A stretch of DNA of 64,000 nucleotides from Pseudomonas sp. URMO17WK12:I11 (GTDB taxonomy: Bacteria; Pseudomonadota; Gammaproteobacteria; Pseudomonadales; Pseudomonadaceae). Location: contig NZ_VEDF01000007.1 in the NCBI RefSeq assembly GCF_007677725.1, positions 19,438 to 83,437 of the forward strand. The letters run 5' to 3'. Within the stretch, counting starts at the first letter, position 1. Every line of letters starts with the position of its first letter. This document shows, piece after piece, positions 31,201-39,697 of the stretch. The notes under the pieces were generated by a model. The model saw only the letters and a program-made list of their open reading frames with translations. It was not told the DNA's origin and did no database searches. The position numbers and the translations under genes are program-made.

Positions 31201-32976
31201 GTATTGCCTGATGGCGTCGTCGATCAACAGCGGTCGATACAGCACCCAGCAGTCCAGGGCGACGAATCTGAGCAGAAACGTGTAGTGGACAGTGTTGGCT
31301 GCCGAGGCTTGCGGGGTGCAGCGAAACGCCAGCGGGGCCATCTGAATGTCCGTCGCCTCGCTCGAGCGGGTGCGGCAGAAACCCGACAAGGCGTACCATG
31401 CGTTTTCGCTCAGGCGTCGCTCGATTCTGGCACGAAGGGCGTTGAGCAACAGCGCAGTTCGCCACTCGACGGCGAACGCCTGCAGACGCTGCGGGTGGCT
31501 GGCAGCCTCGTCGAGTCGGGCTTTGACGTACAGCGGATACTGGCCGCCGATATCCAGCGTGTAGACCATCTGCTGGACATAGTCCGGATTCATCCAGGCT
31601 GGCACGCTGCCTGAATCGCTATCGGTCACGCCAGTGAGCGCCTCATTGTCGCTGCCGCGCAGCCGCGCGATCGCCAACGCGGTCAGGCTCTCCGTGCGCA
31701 GCGGTTCCAGGCGTGCCGGGCCTGTGGAAGACACCTGTACCACCTGGGCGATCGACACTTGCAACGCGTCCGGATCCAGCGCTGGGCTGTCCGGGTGGTC
31801 CAGCCGCATCTGCTCGCTCAGGCGCCGCGCCGCATACTGCTCAAGGCTGTCGATATCGCTCGTCGATGCGCCGCCCTTGCTCAGGGCCTGGCGCGCAGCC
31901 AGCTCGAACAGTACCTGTTGATACTCGAAGCGATCGGTGGCGCTGGCTTGGTCAAGCCAGGCGGGCAGCGCGGCATGGAACGTGACGGCAGGGGCCACTT
32001 CACTGTCGCAGAACACCCACGAGGGGTCGCTCAACAGGCTGTACAGCGTTTCGAGCACCGAAACCTCGGTAACATCCTCGCGGCAAAGCCGTCCCAGGCT
32101 GTCGAGCACCCCGTTCAGCAGTTGCATGGCCAGGTAGGCGAACGGATCCTCCTCGAGCTTCTGACAGGCCCAGGTCATCGCGTCGAAGCGATAGATCTGC
32201 GACAGAAAGCCGTCCAGTGCCGTGCCGAAGGCCTCGAGGCTGTCGAAGCTGCGTACGGTTGCGCAGGGGTTGCACCACAGCAGCGTCTGCCGACCGCCGC
32301 GCTCGACGTGCACCAGCAGGTCAGGGAGATTCCGTTCATGGGTGATGCCCTGATCGAGCAGCGTGATCTGCAGGGCAGAAACCCTCGGTGCCTGCGCACC
32401 GCCCTCGCTCAGGGCGTACAGCAGCTCCTTCTCGTCGTCGGCCAGGCCTTGATACTCGATGTTTGCAAGCAGGATGCCTTTGAGCAGTTGCGCCACCCAG
32501 TGCAGACGCGAGATGTCCGAGCCGGGTTCGCTGCCGGTCCAGTAGCTGACCTGTGCCCGTTGAAACACCTCGACCAATGCTTCCAGAAACCCATTGAAGT
32601 CGGCACTGAGCTGCTCCATCGGCATGACGTTGTCAGCAAATGCATGCTCGCCTGCAGGATGCTCGGGCGCGCGTAGGGGTTCAGGAGGCGCCATGCTGAG
32701 CTGCGAATCGGCGGCCAGGCGCAAGGGTTGGTGGGTCAGCCAATGCTCGAGCAACGTATCTACCAAGGCGACGGCAGGCGTTTGGTCGGCTGGCATCAGC
32801 CAGATGTGCTCCAGCGACTGCACGCGGGGGAAGTGATGGCTGATCCATGGGCATCTGGCCTGCAGCACGCTGAAGCCTTCTTTGGCCACTGTCTGGCGCA
32901 ACGTCGGGCGCCCGGTGAAACAGGCCGCTACCTGTTGCCTGGCCGGCACTACGGAGGAAAGTCGGGAAGGGTGCAT
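28249..32976 (-). CDS. Large toxin-like protein (DUF6543/dermonecrotic-toxin-like family, 1575 aa)
   Basis: One uninterrupted frame from the ATG at 32976 (MHPSRLSSVVPARQQ), with GGAG 8 bases upstream. The overall plan resembles the large Pseudomonas dermonecrotic-toxin-like proteins. There is a long N-terminal alpha-helical part and a hydrophobic stretch around residues 705-770 (DTLVALLPGPVASVLWLLGS). A Trp-rich module with YYVDLQGSAFEVQESW and WNGQWALGLNL lies near 870-945. Helical regions follow, and the C-terminal segment has HFHYTDAGAAPQAFAKGHLKFWE ending RIRIYRGDLSHKEAAELIPF (residues about 1495-1575). No leucine-rich repeats and no signal peptide are seen. The gene sits between core PHA genes with no mobile element visible beside it. 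Activity, target and secretion route are unknown; the family call rests on recognition of layout and motifs. Confidence 0.7.
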   Translation of the reverse strand: MHPSRLSSVVPARQQVAACFTGRPTLRQTVAKEGFSVLQARCPWISHHFPRVQSLEHIWLMPADQTPAVALVDTLLEHWLTHQPLRLAADSQLSMAPPEPLRAPEHPAGEHAFADNVMPMEQLSADFNGFLEALVEVFQRAQVSYWTGSEPGSDISRLHWVAQLLKGILLANIEYQGLADDEKELLYALSEGGAQAPRVSALQITLLDQGITHERNLPDLLVHVERGGRQTLLWCNPCATVRSFDSLEAFGTALDGFLSQIYRFDAMTWACQKLEEDPFAYLAMQLLNGVLDSLGRLCREDVTEVSVLETLYSLLSDPSWVFCDSEVAPAVTFHAALPAWLDQASATDRFEYQQVLFELAARQALSKGGASTSDIDSLEQYAARRLSEQMRLDHPDSPALDPDALQVSIAQVVQVSSTGPARLEPLRTESLTALAIARLRGSDNEALTGVTDSDSGSVPAWMNPDYVQQMVYTLDIGGQYPLYVKARLDEAASHPQRLQAFAVEWRTALLLNALRARIERRLSENAWYALSGFCRTRSSEATDIQMAPLAFRCTPQASAANTVHYTFLLRFVALDCWVLYRPLLIDDAIRQYDNLGQLMADIRAEGELQQNMLAWLDDDARDIYADGGFAKPNLHRDLAELAHLLGGAPGILDALLRAQRVPASISFTAWQGDLDNPMFQARGQALTLLASRQSPSNAQLRWSMITQLAWLAFDTLVALLPGPVASVLWLLGSLKAIKQDMAALTDGGQGERVLAGVDLLINLAMLLSHRHGAGEVDTAASSSIEPKLLGVQKRQAETTFACEEPRQVAWKPVEQLPQAPLNVTRWADTQRLGNLSAEQRQRLNGLRAAIDLRGRQPEPHGRLRGLFKVEGRYYVDLQGSAFEVQESWSGLHIIGPEQWRSEWSGQWGGNPDGYYIAGRERSVGPWVTRWNGQWALGLNLAGGMPRTRQAISEANHKAYLALKETTKANNAALVKLDDLARPNTARIIPYEEATQALRQDIERLPEDQAGTLPDELKARRDALTQMRRELHPHIHMLALLREKQAAYLVANIDLYTQLCEPRFARFDPIETARYARGQWSEQLLDNDMYLFHRLLESNDYDSIKTSSNTLAKLEWGEEQASLYASYRERLGSALDVHRRLLVVSTRLDENLTAFMGDAQVQFDNKAQKINRYVDQRYYSTLLVRGQIVSDLAHLTLDRDLLTLESFDELLRLQAGLHDSDLQRAILSHDGLATAELPADQQAEILSNVVREYDRSLAVANYMLAVEDPAINAARLTEYSTSLSAIKALAERDLSHRLKEQASGVAAPLRALPYRPKPGKAKLIRTARGKAVLAQQGSNEDHAVQRDPITRQSIARFELRGDRWYEVSAPAAEKSAMALRNIGTGLLARKEQQLALAARYTSEPNSLADLLDWHINDMTEIASQLEAGPDDGHALAGRLRLAAEEMEREKNRLLTAAYIDTRHPDSTALRYLLARGEVDITLAKSRKRLGDGDFLDVYAIDRISPRRKLWEAHFHYTDAGAAPQAFAKGHLKFWEPRSLNRDEQLLRSTTPAERIRIYRGDLSHKEAAELIPFLDS

Positions 32977-33054
32977 GGTTGGGCTCCGCTTGAGGTGACC
33001 CGCGACCCTAAGTCGAACGCCCCAGGCGGCAGAGGTAGATAAATCCCGCTTCGC

Positions 33055-33074
33055 GCTAGGGTGCAGTTTCTAAT
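33055..33074. promoter_or_regulatory. Putative PhaD operator upstream of phaI
   Basis: GCTAGG-N8-TCTAAT, 74 bases before phaI. The half-site size and 8-base spacing match what is known of PhaD operators in P. putida, and the TCTAAT half and spacing match the site upstream of phaC1. The left half is degenerate. Confidence 0.45.
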
Positions 33075-33147
33075 TTTCTTCCCTACCGTGTGTTCAATCC
33101 GTTTCTACGGGCAGTTTCCCTCCACTGATGAGCATGAGGTACAGAGC

Positions 33148-33567
33148 ATGGCCAAAGTGACTGTGAAGAAAAAAGACGACGCGCCCGGCACGCTGGGCGA
33201 AGTGCGCGGCTACGCGCGCAAGATCTGGCTGGCCGGCATCGGCGCCTACGCTCGGGTCGGGCAGGATGGCGCCGATTACTTCAACGCGTTGGTCAAGGCC
33301 GGCGAAGGTGTCGAGAAACGCGGCAAACAGCGCATCGACGAAGAACTCGACGCGGCCAATCAGCACATCGACGAGGCAAGCGTTGAAATCAGTCGAGTGC
33401 GGGGTAACGTCGAAACTGGCCTGGAAAAGATCGAAAAAGCTTTCGACGCACGGGTAGGTCGCGCCTTGAATCGCCTTGGCATTCCGTCTAAACATGACGT
33501 TGAGGCGTTGTCCATCAAGCTTGAACAGCTGCATCAGCTGCTTGAGCGCGTCGCGCACAAACCATAA
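33148..33567 (+). CDS. phaI: PHA granule-associated phasin PhaI
   Basis: A 139-residue phasin that coats medium-chain PHA granules. The N-terminal ARKIWLAGIGAYARVGQDG segment is the phasin signature shared with PhaF, and a Leu-zipper-like helix ends the protein (SIKLEQLHQLLERV). The ATG at 33148 with GAGG upstream is chosen over an in-frame ATG at 33061 inside the promoter region. phaF begins 11 bases after its stop. Confidence 0.95.
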   Translation: MAKVTVKKKDDAPGTLGEVRGYARKIWLAGIGAYARVGQDGADYFNALVKAGEGVEKRGKQRIDEELDAANQHIDEASVEISRVRGNVETGLEKIEKAFDARVGRALNRLGIPSKHDVEALSIKLEQLHQLLERVAHKP

Positions 33568-33577
33568 GGAGAGCAGG

Positions 33578-34339
33578 ATGGCTGGCAAGAAAAAGTCCGA
33601 TAAAGACGGCAGCTCCTGGGTCGGCGGGGTCGAGAAGTACTCCCGCAAGATCTGGCTGGCAGGGCTGGGTATCTACTCGAAAATCGACCAGGACGGCTCC
33701 AAGCTGTTCGACTCACTGGTCAAGGACGGTGAGAAGGCCGAGAAACAGGCCAAGCAGACCGCAGAGGAGGTGGCCGACACCGCCAAGTCCTCGACTTCAT
33801 CGCGTGTAGCGGGGGTCAAGGACCGTGCCTTGGGCAAATGGAGCGAACTCGAAGAAGCCTTCGACAAGCGCCTGAACAGCGCCATTTCGCGCCTCGGTGT
33901 GCCGAGCCGTAACGAGATCAAGGCCTTGCACCAGCAGGTCGACACCCTGACCAGGCAGATCGAGAAACTGACCGGTGCATCGGTGACCCCTGTGTCAGCG
34001 CCGGCTGCGAAAAAACCTGCCTCCGCCAAAGCGACGGCCAAGCCGTTGGCCAAACCTGCAGCCAAGAGCGCGGCCAAGCCTGCGGCAAAATCGGCAGCGG
34101 CCAAACCCGCAGCCAGCAAATCGGCAGCGAGCAAGTCGGCAGCAGCCGAGCCAGCCGCCAAGGCGCCGGCCAAGCCCGCGCCAGCGAAGAGAGCCGTCGC
34201 CAAGCCCGCCGCCAAGAAGGCACCACGCAAGGCGGCGGCCGCCTCTGCCAGTGATGCTGCCAGCGCTGAGCAGACGTCATCTGCAGCTTCGGCCAGCACC
34301 GCGCCATCGGCGCCAAGCGGCACCGGCACGTTGATCTGA
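33578..34339 (+). CDS. phaF: PHA granule-associated phasin PhaF with histone-like tail
   Basis: A 253-residue protein with an N-terminal phasin domain (SRKIWLAGLGIYSKIDQDG) to about residue 140. A C-terminal histone-H1-like tail of repeated AAKPA/AAKSA motifs (about 145-235) follows. PhaF binds granules through the first part and DNA through the tail, and helps segregate granules at division (known for P. putida). The ATG at 33578 follows AGGAGAGCAGG. It is operonic with phaI and convergent with phaD. Confidence 0.96.
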   Translation: MAGKKKSDKDGSSWVGGVEKYSRKIWLAGLGIYSKIDQDGSKLFDSLVKDGEKAEKQAKQTAEEVADTAKSSTSSRVAGVKDRALGKWSELEEAFDKRLNSAISRLGVPSRNEIKALHQQVDTLTRQIEKLTGASVTPVSAPAAKKPASAKATAKPLAKPAAKSAAKPAAKSAAAKPAASKSAASKSAAAEPAAKAPAKPAPAKRAVAKPAAKKAPRKAAAASASDAASAEQTSSAASASTAPSAPSGTGTLI

Positions 34340-34355
34340 CAGCGGCTGGGGGCGT

Positions 34356-34385
34356 TTCGCGGGCTAGCCAGGATCGCCCCGCGAA
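34356..34385. terminator. Hairpin between convergent phaF and phaD
   Basis: 8-bp stem TTCGCGGG / CCCGCGAA with a 14-base loop in the 55-base gap. It probably acts as a shared 3' element; there is no strong T-tract. Confidence 0.5.
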
Positions 34386-34394
34386 GCGCCGGCT

Positions 34395-35009
34395 TCAAAC
34401 CTCCAGATACCGCATCGCAAGCGCCTGCGCCGCGTCGCGCGCTTGCTCGTGCAAATGCGGCGCGACCAGCAGCATCACCTGATAGACCACCACGCCCACA
34501 TCCCCCTCGCGCCCCAGTACGCGCTGGTAATCCAGCGAGAACAACAGGGTCAAGGTGATCTGCTCGACCAGCTGCCCCAGTGCCTGGGTGCCGCTGACCA
34601 CCTGGCCCTGGCCTTTGAGACTGGCCAGCAAGGCCGCCAAGGTGCGCTTGAGTGCGTTGATCAGGCCGCGCATGCCGCGTGCCAGCTTGGGCAGGCGCCC
34701 GCTGAGGTTGGACAGGTCCTGGAACAGAAAGCGGTATTGCGCCATGCGCTCGACGATCAGGTGCAGGAACAGCCAGTAGTCCTCGGCATCCAGCCGCACG
34801 TGCACAGGCGGGTCGAGCAACGGCATCAGCGCATCCTCGAAACGCTCGAACAGCCCATGGATCAAAGGCTCCTTGCCATGGAAGTGGTAGTACAGGTTGC
34901 CAGGGCTGATGCCCAGCTCATTGGCGATCTCCAGGGTCGAGACGTTTGGCTCGCCCTGCTGATTGAACAACTGCAGGGCGCATTCGAGGATGCGGTCGCG
35001 GGTCTTCAT
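34395..35009 (-). CDS. phaD: TetR-family regulator PhaD of the pha cluster
   Basis: A 204-residue TetR-like regulator with an N-terminal helix-turn-helix (STLEIANELGISPGNLYYHF, about residues 24-43). In P. putida PhaD is a carbon-source-dependent activator of phaC1 and phaI. Candidate operators are at 33055-33074 and 39662-39681. It is the last gene of phaC1-phaZ-phaC2-phaD, starting 12 bases after phaC2. Confidence 0.95.
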   Translation of the reverse strand: MKTRDRILECALQLFNQQGEPNVSTLEIANELGISPGNLYYHFHGKEPLIHGLFERFEDALMPLLDPPVHVRLDAEDYWLFLHLIVERMAQYRFLFQDLSNLSGRLPKLARGMRGLINALKRTLAALLASLKGQGQVVSGTQALGQLVEQITLTLLFSLDYQRVLGREGDVGVVVYQVMLLVAPHLHEQARDAAQALAMRYLEV

Positions 35010-35021
35010 CAGTCAGGCTTC

Positions 35022-36704
35022 TCATCGGCTCAGCACGTAAGTGCCCGGTGCGGGGCCCAGTGCAGGATAACGGGCATTGCCCAACGCGCTGCGTGGCGCC
35101 TTGAGCGGCCCTGAACGTGGCTTGATCCACTCCAGCCATGCTGGCCACCAACTGCCCTCGCGGCGTTGTGCGTCGTGCAACCAGGCGCGTGGATCACTCG
35201 CCAATGTGGGGTTTTCCAGGTAGTGCGCCTTGGGGTTGCCGGGTGGATTGATGATGCTCTGGATGTGCCCGCTATTGGCCAGCACGAAGCGCCGGTCGCC
35301 GCCGAGCAGCAGGGCCGAACGGTACACCGCGTCCCAAGGGGTGATATGGTCATTACTGCCGGCTACGGTGAAGCTGTCCAGGTCGACCTGGCCGAGATCG
35401 ATGGGCGTACCACACACGTCCAGGCCTGCGGCACGGGTCAGCGGGTTGAGTTTGAAAAAGTCCAGGAGGTCACGGTGCAAGGCGGCCGGCAGTCGCGTGC
35501 TGTCGGCGTTCCAGTAAAGGATGTCGAATGCCGGCGGTGTCTTGCCCAGCAGGTAGTTGTTGACCCAGTAGTTCCAGATCAGGTCATTGGGCCGCATCCA
35601 GGCGAAGATACGCGCCACCTCGCCACCGTCCAGCACCCCGCGCTGATACGACCGGCGTTTGGCCGCCTCGAGGGTCTGCTCGTCGGCGAACAGGCTCGCC
35701 GGGCTATCGAACTGGCTGTCGAGCAAGCTCACCAGGTAAGTGGCACTGCGCACCCGCCGCAGCTTCTGCCTGGCCTGCAGATGGCCCTGTAGCGCGGCCA
35801 TGGTCAGCCCGCCTGCGCAGGCGCCCATCAGGTGCGGGTCGCGGCTGGCGCTGATGCTGCGACAGGCGTCGAGCGCTTCTTCCAAGGCGTGTACATAGCG
35901 TGAAAGGCCCCACTCGCGATGACACGGATCGGGGTTGCGCCAGCTGATCATGAAGACCTGCAGGCCGTTCTTGAGCATGTACTGCACCAGGCTGTTGGTC
36001 GGTTGCAGATCGAAGATGTAGTACTTGTTGATCTGCGGCGGCACCACCAGCACGGGCCGGGCGTGTTGTCTTTCGCTCATCGGCTGGTACTGGATCAGTT
36101 CCAGCAGTTCGTTGCGAAACACCACCGCGCCAGGGCTGGCCGCCAGGTTTTCGCCCACCTGGAACGCACGCTCGTCCACCTGCCGTGGCAAGCCATCGTT
36201 ATGGCGCAGATCATCGAGTAGATGGCCGATACCGCGCACAAGGCTCTGCCCACCGGTATTCAACAGCTCCTTGACCGCCAGCGGGTTGAGCGGCGAGTTA
36301 CTCGGCGCCAGGGCGTCATTGATCAGGTTGAACAGAAAGTGCGCGCGGGCGCGGTCATCGGCATTCTGGTGAGTTTCGTCGATCCACAGGCGGGTGTGTT
36401 TCTGCCAGGCCAGGTAGGCTTGCAGGCTACGCCGGTAAAACGGATTCTGGCGCCACGTTGGATCGGCGAAGCGGTTATCGCGGGCGCTGGGTTGGTACGG
36501 GGTGTCGCCAAGCATCACCCGCCCCAGCTGGTTACCCAGGGCCAGCAGGTGGCGGGCGGTAGGCAGCGGATTGCCCAGGCCGTGGCGTCCCACGCTGCGC
36601 AAGGTCGACAACAGGTCACGGCCACGCACGCCGAGAATGGCCTGGTGCGCATCGCTGTGGGTGGCGGGATGCGTCGGCGCTCCCTTGCCCGGGTGGTCTT
36701 GCAT
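35022..36704 (-). CDS. phaC2: Class II poly(3-hydroxyalkanoate) synthase 2
   Basis: A 560-residue PHA polymerase using medium-chain 3-hydroxyacyl-CoA. The lipase-box-like GACAGG with the catalytic Cys lies near residue 296, and the catalytic His is in ANSGHIQSIINPPGNPKAHY near 480. It is paralogous to phaC1 (559 residues) with conserved flanks such as FAWMRPNDLIWNYWVNNYLL. It lies third in the operon, 54 bases after phaZ. Confidence 0.96.
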   Translation of the reverse strand: MQDHPGKGAPTHPATHSDAHQAILGVRGRDLLSTLRSVGRHGLGNPLPTARHLLALGNQLGRVMLGDTPYQPSARDNRFADPTWRQNPFYRRSLQAYLAWQKHTRLWIDETHQNADDRARAHFLFNLINDALAPSNSPLNPLAVKELLNTGGQSLVRGIGHLLDDLRHNDGLPRQVDERAFQVGENLAASPGAVVFRNELLELIQYQPMSERQHARPVLVVPPQINKYYIFDLQPTNSLVQYMLKNGLQVFMISWRNPDPCHREWGLSRYVHALEEALDACRSISASRDPHLMGACAGGLTMAALQGHLQARQKLRRVRSATYLVSLLDSQFDSPASLFADEQTLEAAKRRSYQRGVLDGGEVARIFAWMRPNDLIWNYWVNNYLLGKTPPAFDILYWNADSTRLPAALHRDLLDFFKLNPLTRAAGLDVCGTPIDLGQVDLDSFTVAGSNDHITPWDAVYRSALLLGGDRRFVLANSGHIQSIINPPGNPKAHYLENPTLASDPRAWLHDAQRREGSWWPAWLEWIKPRSGPLKAPRSALGNARYPALGPAPGTYVLSR

Positions 36705-36758
36705 GGCAACACTCCTTGTCTGACCCTGTGCAGCGCTGCCGCTGCTTTCACCTCACCT

Positions 36759-37610
36759 TCACGCACCCGGAGCCGGGCGGGGGTGCATGACCGCGCGCTG
36801 ACGTTCTTGTTGGAGGAATTTCATGATGATGGGCGCGACGGCCTCGGCCCGGGTAATCAGGAACAAGTGGCCGTCGTCGATAATGTGTAGCTGGGCATTG
36901 GGAATTCGCCAAGCCAGCAGGCGCATGTTGATCAGCGGAATCAGCGGGTCGTCGTCACCGGCCAGCACCAAAGTCGGCTGCTGGATCTTGTGCAGCCAGT
37001 GAATGCTGGTCCAGCCGAGCCCGGCGAACAGCTGCCAGTAGTAGCCCAGCTTGCCGCCGGAGCGCACCTTGGCGGCGTGATGCATGGCTAGCTCGGGATC
37101 GCGGCGAAAGCCGCCGCCATAGATCAGCGGAGCGATGCGCATCACATGCGAAGGCTGCACATAGCGCCTTGGGCTGGCCATCATCCACAGCACCTTGGGT
37201 TTGCCAGGTACCATGACTGCGCCGGCAGCGGTGGCCGCCAGCACCAGTTTCTTGCAGCGCTCGGGGTAATCGTGGGCGAACTGCTGGGCCAGCGCGCCGC
37301 CCCAGGACACGCCGATGACGTTGACCTGGCCGTAGTCCAGGTAATCGAGCATGCGCGCGGTGAGCTTGGCCAGACCGGGGAAGCGATACGGGTGGCGCGG
37401 GGTCGACGAGCCGCCGACGCCGGGCACGTCGAAGGCAATGATTTCCAGGTCTGGGTCCAGGGCTTCGATGAACGGGAAGACCAGCTCCAGGTTGGCACCG
37501 ATGCCATTGAAGATCAGCAGCGGCGTCAGGTGCGGCTTGCCTGGACGCACTGCGGTACGGATGGATTGTTCGTCCAGTTCGACGGTGCGAAAAACGTAGG
37601 GTAGCGGCAT
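36759..37610 (-). CDS. phaZ: Intracellular poly(3-hydroxyalkanoate) depolymerase
   Basis: A 283-residue alpha/beta-hydrolase that degrades medium-chain PHA granules. The nucleophile elbow GVSWGG is near residue 102, and the catalytic His is in IDDGHLFL near 248. Its position between the two synthases is the hallmark Pseudomonas order. A hairpin lies in the 63-base gap upstream (37639-37664). Confidence 0.96.
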   Translation of the reverse strand: MPLPYVFRTVELDEQSIRTAVRPGKPHLTPLLIFNGIGANLELVFPFIEALDPDLEIIAFDVPGVGGSSTPRHPYRFPGLAKLTARMLDYLDYGQVNVIGVSWGGALAQQFAHDYPERCKKLVLAATAAGAVMVPGKPKVLWMMASPRRYVQPSHVMRIAPLIYGGGFRRDPELAMHHAAKVRSGGKLGYYWQLFAGLGWTSIHWLHKIQQPTLVLAGDDDPLIPLINMRLLAWRIPNAQLHIIDDGHLFLITRAEAVAPIIMKFLQQERQRAVMHPRPAPGA

Positions 37611-37638
37611 GCGCGTGGCTCTGTGGCTGGAGGATGCA

Positions 37639-37664
37639 CCGTGGCACGCACCGCGCGGCCACGG
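37639..37664. terminator. Intercistronic hairpin between phaC1 and phaZ
   Basis: Perfect 7-bp stem CCGTGGC / GCCACGG with a 12-base loop. Without a T-tract it could act as an attenuator or mRNA-processing signal that sets the synthase:depolymerase ratio. Confidence 0.35.
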
Positions 37665-37673
37665 CGTTGCAAC

Positions 37674-39353
37674 TTAGCGCTCGTGTACGTAGGTGCCAGG
37701 TGCTGCTTCGCCGGCAGGGTAGGCACGATTACCCAGGCGCGTGGGGGCCTTCTTCAAGTCGCCTGCGCGTTCGCCCAACCAGCGTTGCCAATGCAGCCAC
37801 CATGAATCGGCGTGCTTGTCGGCGTTTTCCTGCCAGGCAATCGGATCACCTGGGCGATCGGCACCGGTCAGGAAGCGTGCCTTGGGGTTGCCGGGTGGAT
37901 TGAGGATGCTCTGGATATGGCCGCTGTTGGACAACACGAATTCGATCTTGCCGCCGAACAGGTGCGCCGAGCGGTAGCACGACTGCCATGGGGTGATGTG
38001 ATCGGCAGTGCCGGCCACGCTGAAGATGTCGCACTGGACCTGCTTCAGATCGATGGGGGTGCCGCAGACCTCCAGCGCGTCGGCGCGGGTCAGCGGGTTG
38101 TTCTTGAACATTTCGATCAGGTCGCCGTGAAACGCAGCGGGCAAGCGCGTGGTGTCGTTGTTCCAGAACAGGATGTCGAACACCGGCGGTTCGTTGCCCA
38201 GCAGATAATTGTTGACCCAGTAGTTCCAGATCAGGTCGTTGGGGCGCATCCAGGCGAATACCTTGGCCATGTCGCTGCCTTCGAGCACCCCTGACTGATA
38301 GGAGTGGCGCTTGGCCGCCTCCAGGGTCTGCTCGTCGACGAACAGCGCCACCTGGGTATCGAGGGTTGTGTCCAGGACGCTGACCAGCAGGGTGAGGGCG
38401 TTGACCTTCTGCTCGCCAAGGGCCGCATAGTGACCGACCAGCGCCGTGCAGGTGATCCCGCCGGAGCACGCGCCGAGCATGTTCAGGTCTTTGCTGCCGG
38501 TAATCGCCAGGACCGCGTCCACGGCTTCTTTCAAGGCATCGATGTAGGTCGACAGGCCCCACTCGCGCTGGGCTTTGGTGGGGTTGCGCCAGCTGATGAT
38601 GAACGTCTGCTGCTGGGAGCGCAGGCAGAAGCGTGCCAGGCTCTTTTCCGGGCTCAAGTCGAATACGTAGAACTTGTTGATCTGCGGCGGCACGACCAGC
38701 AAGGGGCGGGCATGCACCTGTTCGGTGATCGGGCTGTACTGGATCAGTTCGAGCACGTCGTTGCGAAAGACCACCGCGCCGTCGCTGGTGCCCAGGTTCT
38801 TGCCGACCTCGAAGGCATTCATGTTGACCTGGCTGGGCATGCCGCCATTGTTGACCATGTCCTTGGCCAGGTTGGACAAGCCATCGAGCAGGCTCTTGCC
38901 GCCGGTCTCGAAGAAGCGCTTGACCGCAGCCGGGTTGGACAGGGTATTGGTCGGCGCCATGGCTTCGGTCATCAGGTTGATGACGAACTGGCCACGGCTG
39001 ATGTCCTGTGGCGAAAGGTCACTGTCGCCGATCCACGCCTGCAATTCGTTGCGCCAGGCGAGGTAGGTCTGCAGGTAGCGGCGGTACAGGGGGTTCTGGC
39101 TCCAGGCCGGGTCGGCGAAGCGGCGGTCGTCGCTTTCCGGGGTCAGGCTGGACTTGCCCAGCAGCACGTTTTTCAGCTCCAGGCCGAAATGCGCGACATG
39201 CTTGGCGCTGTGCAGTGGCTGGCGCACCGCCTGGCGCAGCACGGTGCGCGCCGAGCTCAGCAGGTCCTTGCGGCGGATGCCGATGACCGGGTTCAGGCCC
39301 AGCGTGTTTTCCGAGGCCTGGCGCTGCAACTCATCGTTGTTCTTGTTACTCAT
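37674..39353 (-). CDS. phaC1: Class II poly(3-hydroxyalkanoate) synthase 1
   Basis: A 559-residue PHA polymerase. The catalytic-Cys box GACSGG is near residue 296. The Asp region is FSVAGTADHITPW near 451, and His lies in LSNSGHIQSILNPPGNPKA near 479. It is the first gene of phaC1-phaZ-phaC2-phaD and is preceded by a 344-base non-coding region that contains a PhaD-type site. The start MSNKNNDELQRQASEN is standard for the family. Confidence 0.97.
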   Translation of the reverse strand: MSNKNNDELQRQASENTLGLNPVIGIRRKDLLSSARTVLRQAVRQPLHSAKHVAHFGLELKNVLLGKSSLTPESDDRRFADPAWSQNPLYRRYLQTYLAWRNELQAWIGDSDLSPQDISRGQFVINLMTEAMAPTNTLSNPAAVKRFFETGGKSLLDGLSNLAKDMVNNGGMPSQVNMNAFEVGKNLGTSDGAVVFRNDVLELIQYSPITEQVHARPLLVVPPQINKFYVFDLSPEKSLARFCLRSQQQTFIISWRNPTKAQREWGLSTYIDALKEAVDAVLAITGSKDLNMLGACSGGITCTALVGHYAALGEQKVNALTLLVSVLDTTLDTQVALFVDEQTLEAAKRHSYQSGVLEGSDMAKVFAWMRPNDLIWNYWVNNYLLGNEPPVFDILFWNNDTTRLPAAFHGDLIEMFKNNPLTRADALEVCGTPIDLKQVQCDIFSVAGTADHITPWQSCYRSAHLFGGKIEFVLSNSGHIQSILNPPGNPKARFLTGADRPGDPIAWQENADKHADSWWLHWQRWLGERAGDLKKAPTRLGNRAYPAGEAAPGTYVHER

Positions 39354-39697
39354 CTGCGACGCTCCGTTGTCCTGAGACGAGTACCGGTTTGCTGTGGCCA
39401 GTGCACAGTCGACAGCCCGGTACTGCTACTCGGGTGACCAGTGATAAGGAACAGCGGTGCTGCGGGCCGGATGCGTGGGCGATGAGCTGCGAAGGTTATG
39501 GGTAAAGACTGCCTGCGTTCGCTCGCGACCTCGACACACCAGCCAGTGCCTGCCTGCAAGGCGATGCAGGGAGCTTGCCAGTTCCATTGGTTACCCGACT
39601 TTCATGTAATGCGCAAGACAACCCTTCCAGGGGCTGTCTGTAAGGCATTCAAACAGATGAGATTAGAAAATGCGCTCTAAAACCTGCAAGGCTTGAG
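39354..39697. other. Non-coding regulatory region upstream of phaC1
   Basis: 344 bases without a supported gene. The far end (39660-39690) holds the PhaD-type inverted repeat and, on the minus strand, TTGCAG-N16-TCTAAT as a candidate promoter, which would give a leader of roughly 300 bases. No long hairpin was recognised in the remainder. Confidence 0.6.
39662..39681. promoter_or_regulatory. Putative PhaD operator and core promoter of phaC1
   Basis: ATTAGA-N8-TCTAAA, nearly perfect 6-bp inverted half-sites separated by 8 bases, as described for PhaD operators. On the minus strand its distal half forms TCTAAT, a plausible -10 with TTGCAG 16 bases upstream, so the site overlaps the promoter. 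Confidence 0.55.
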
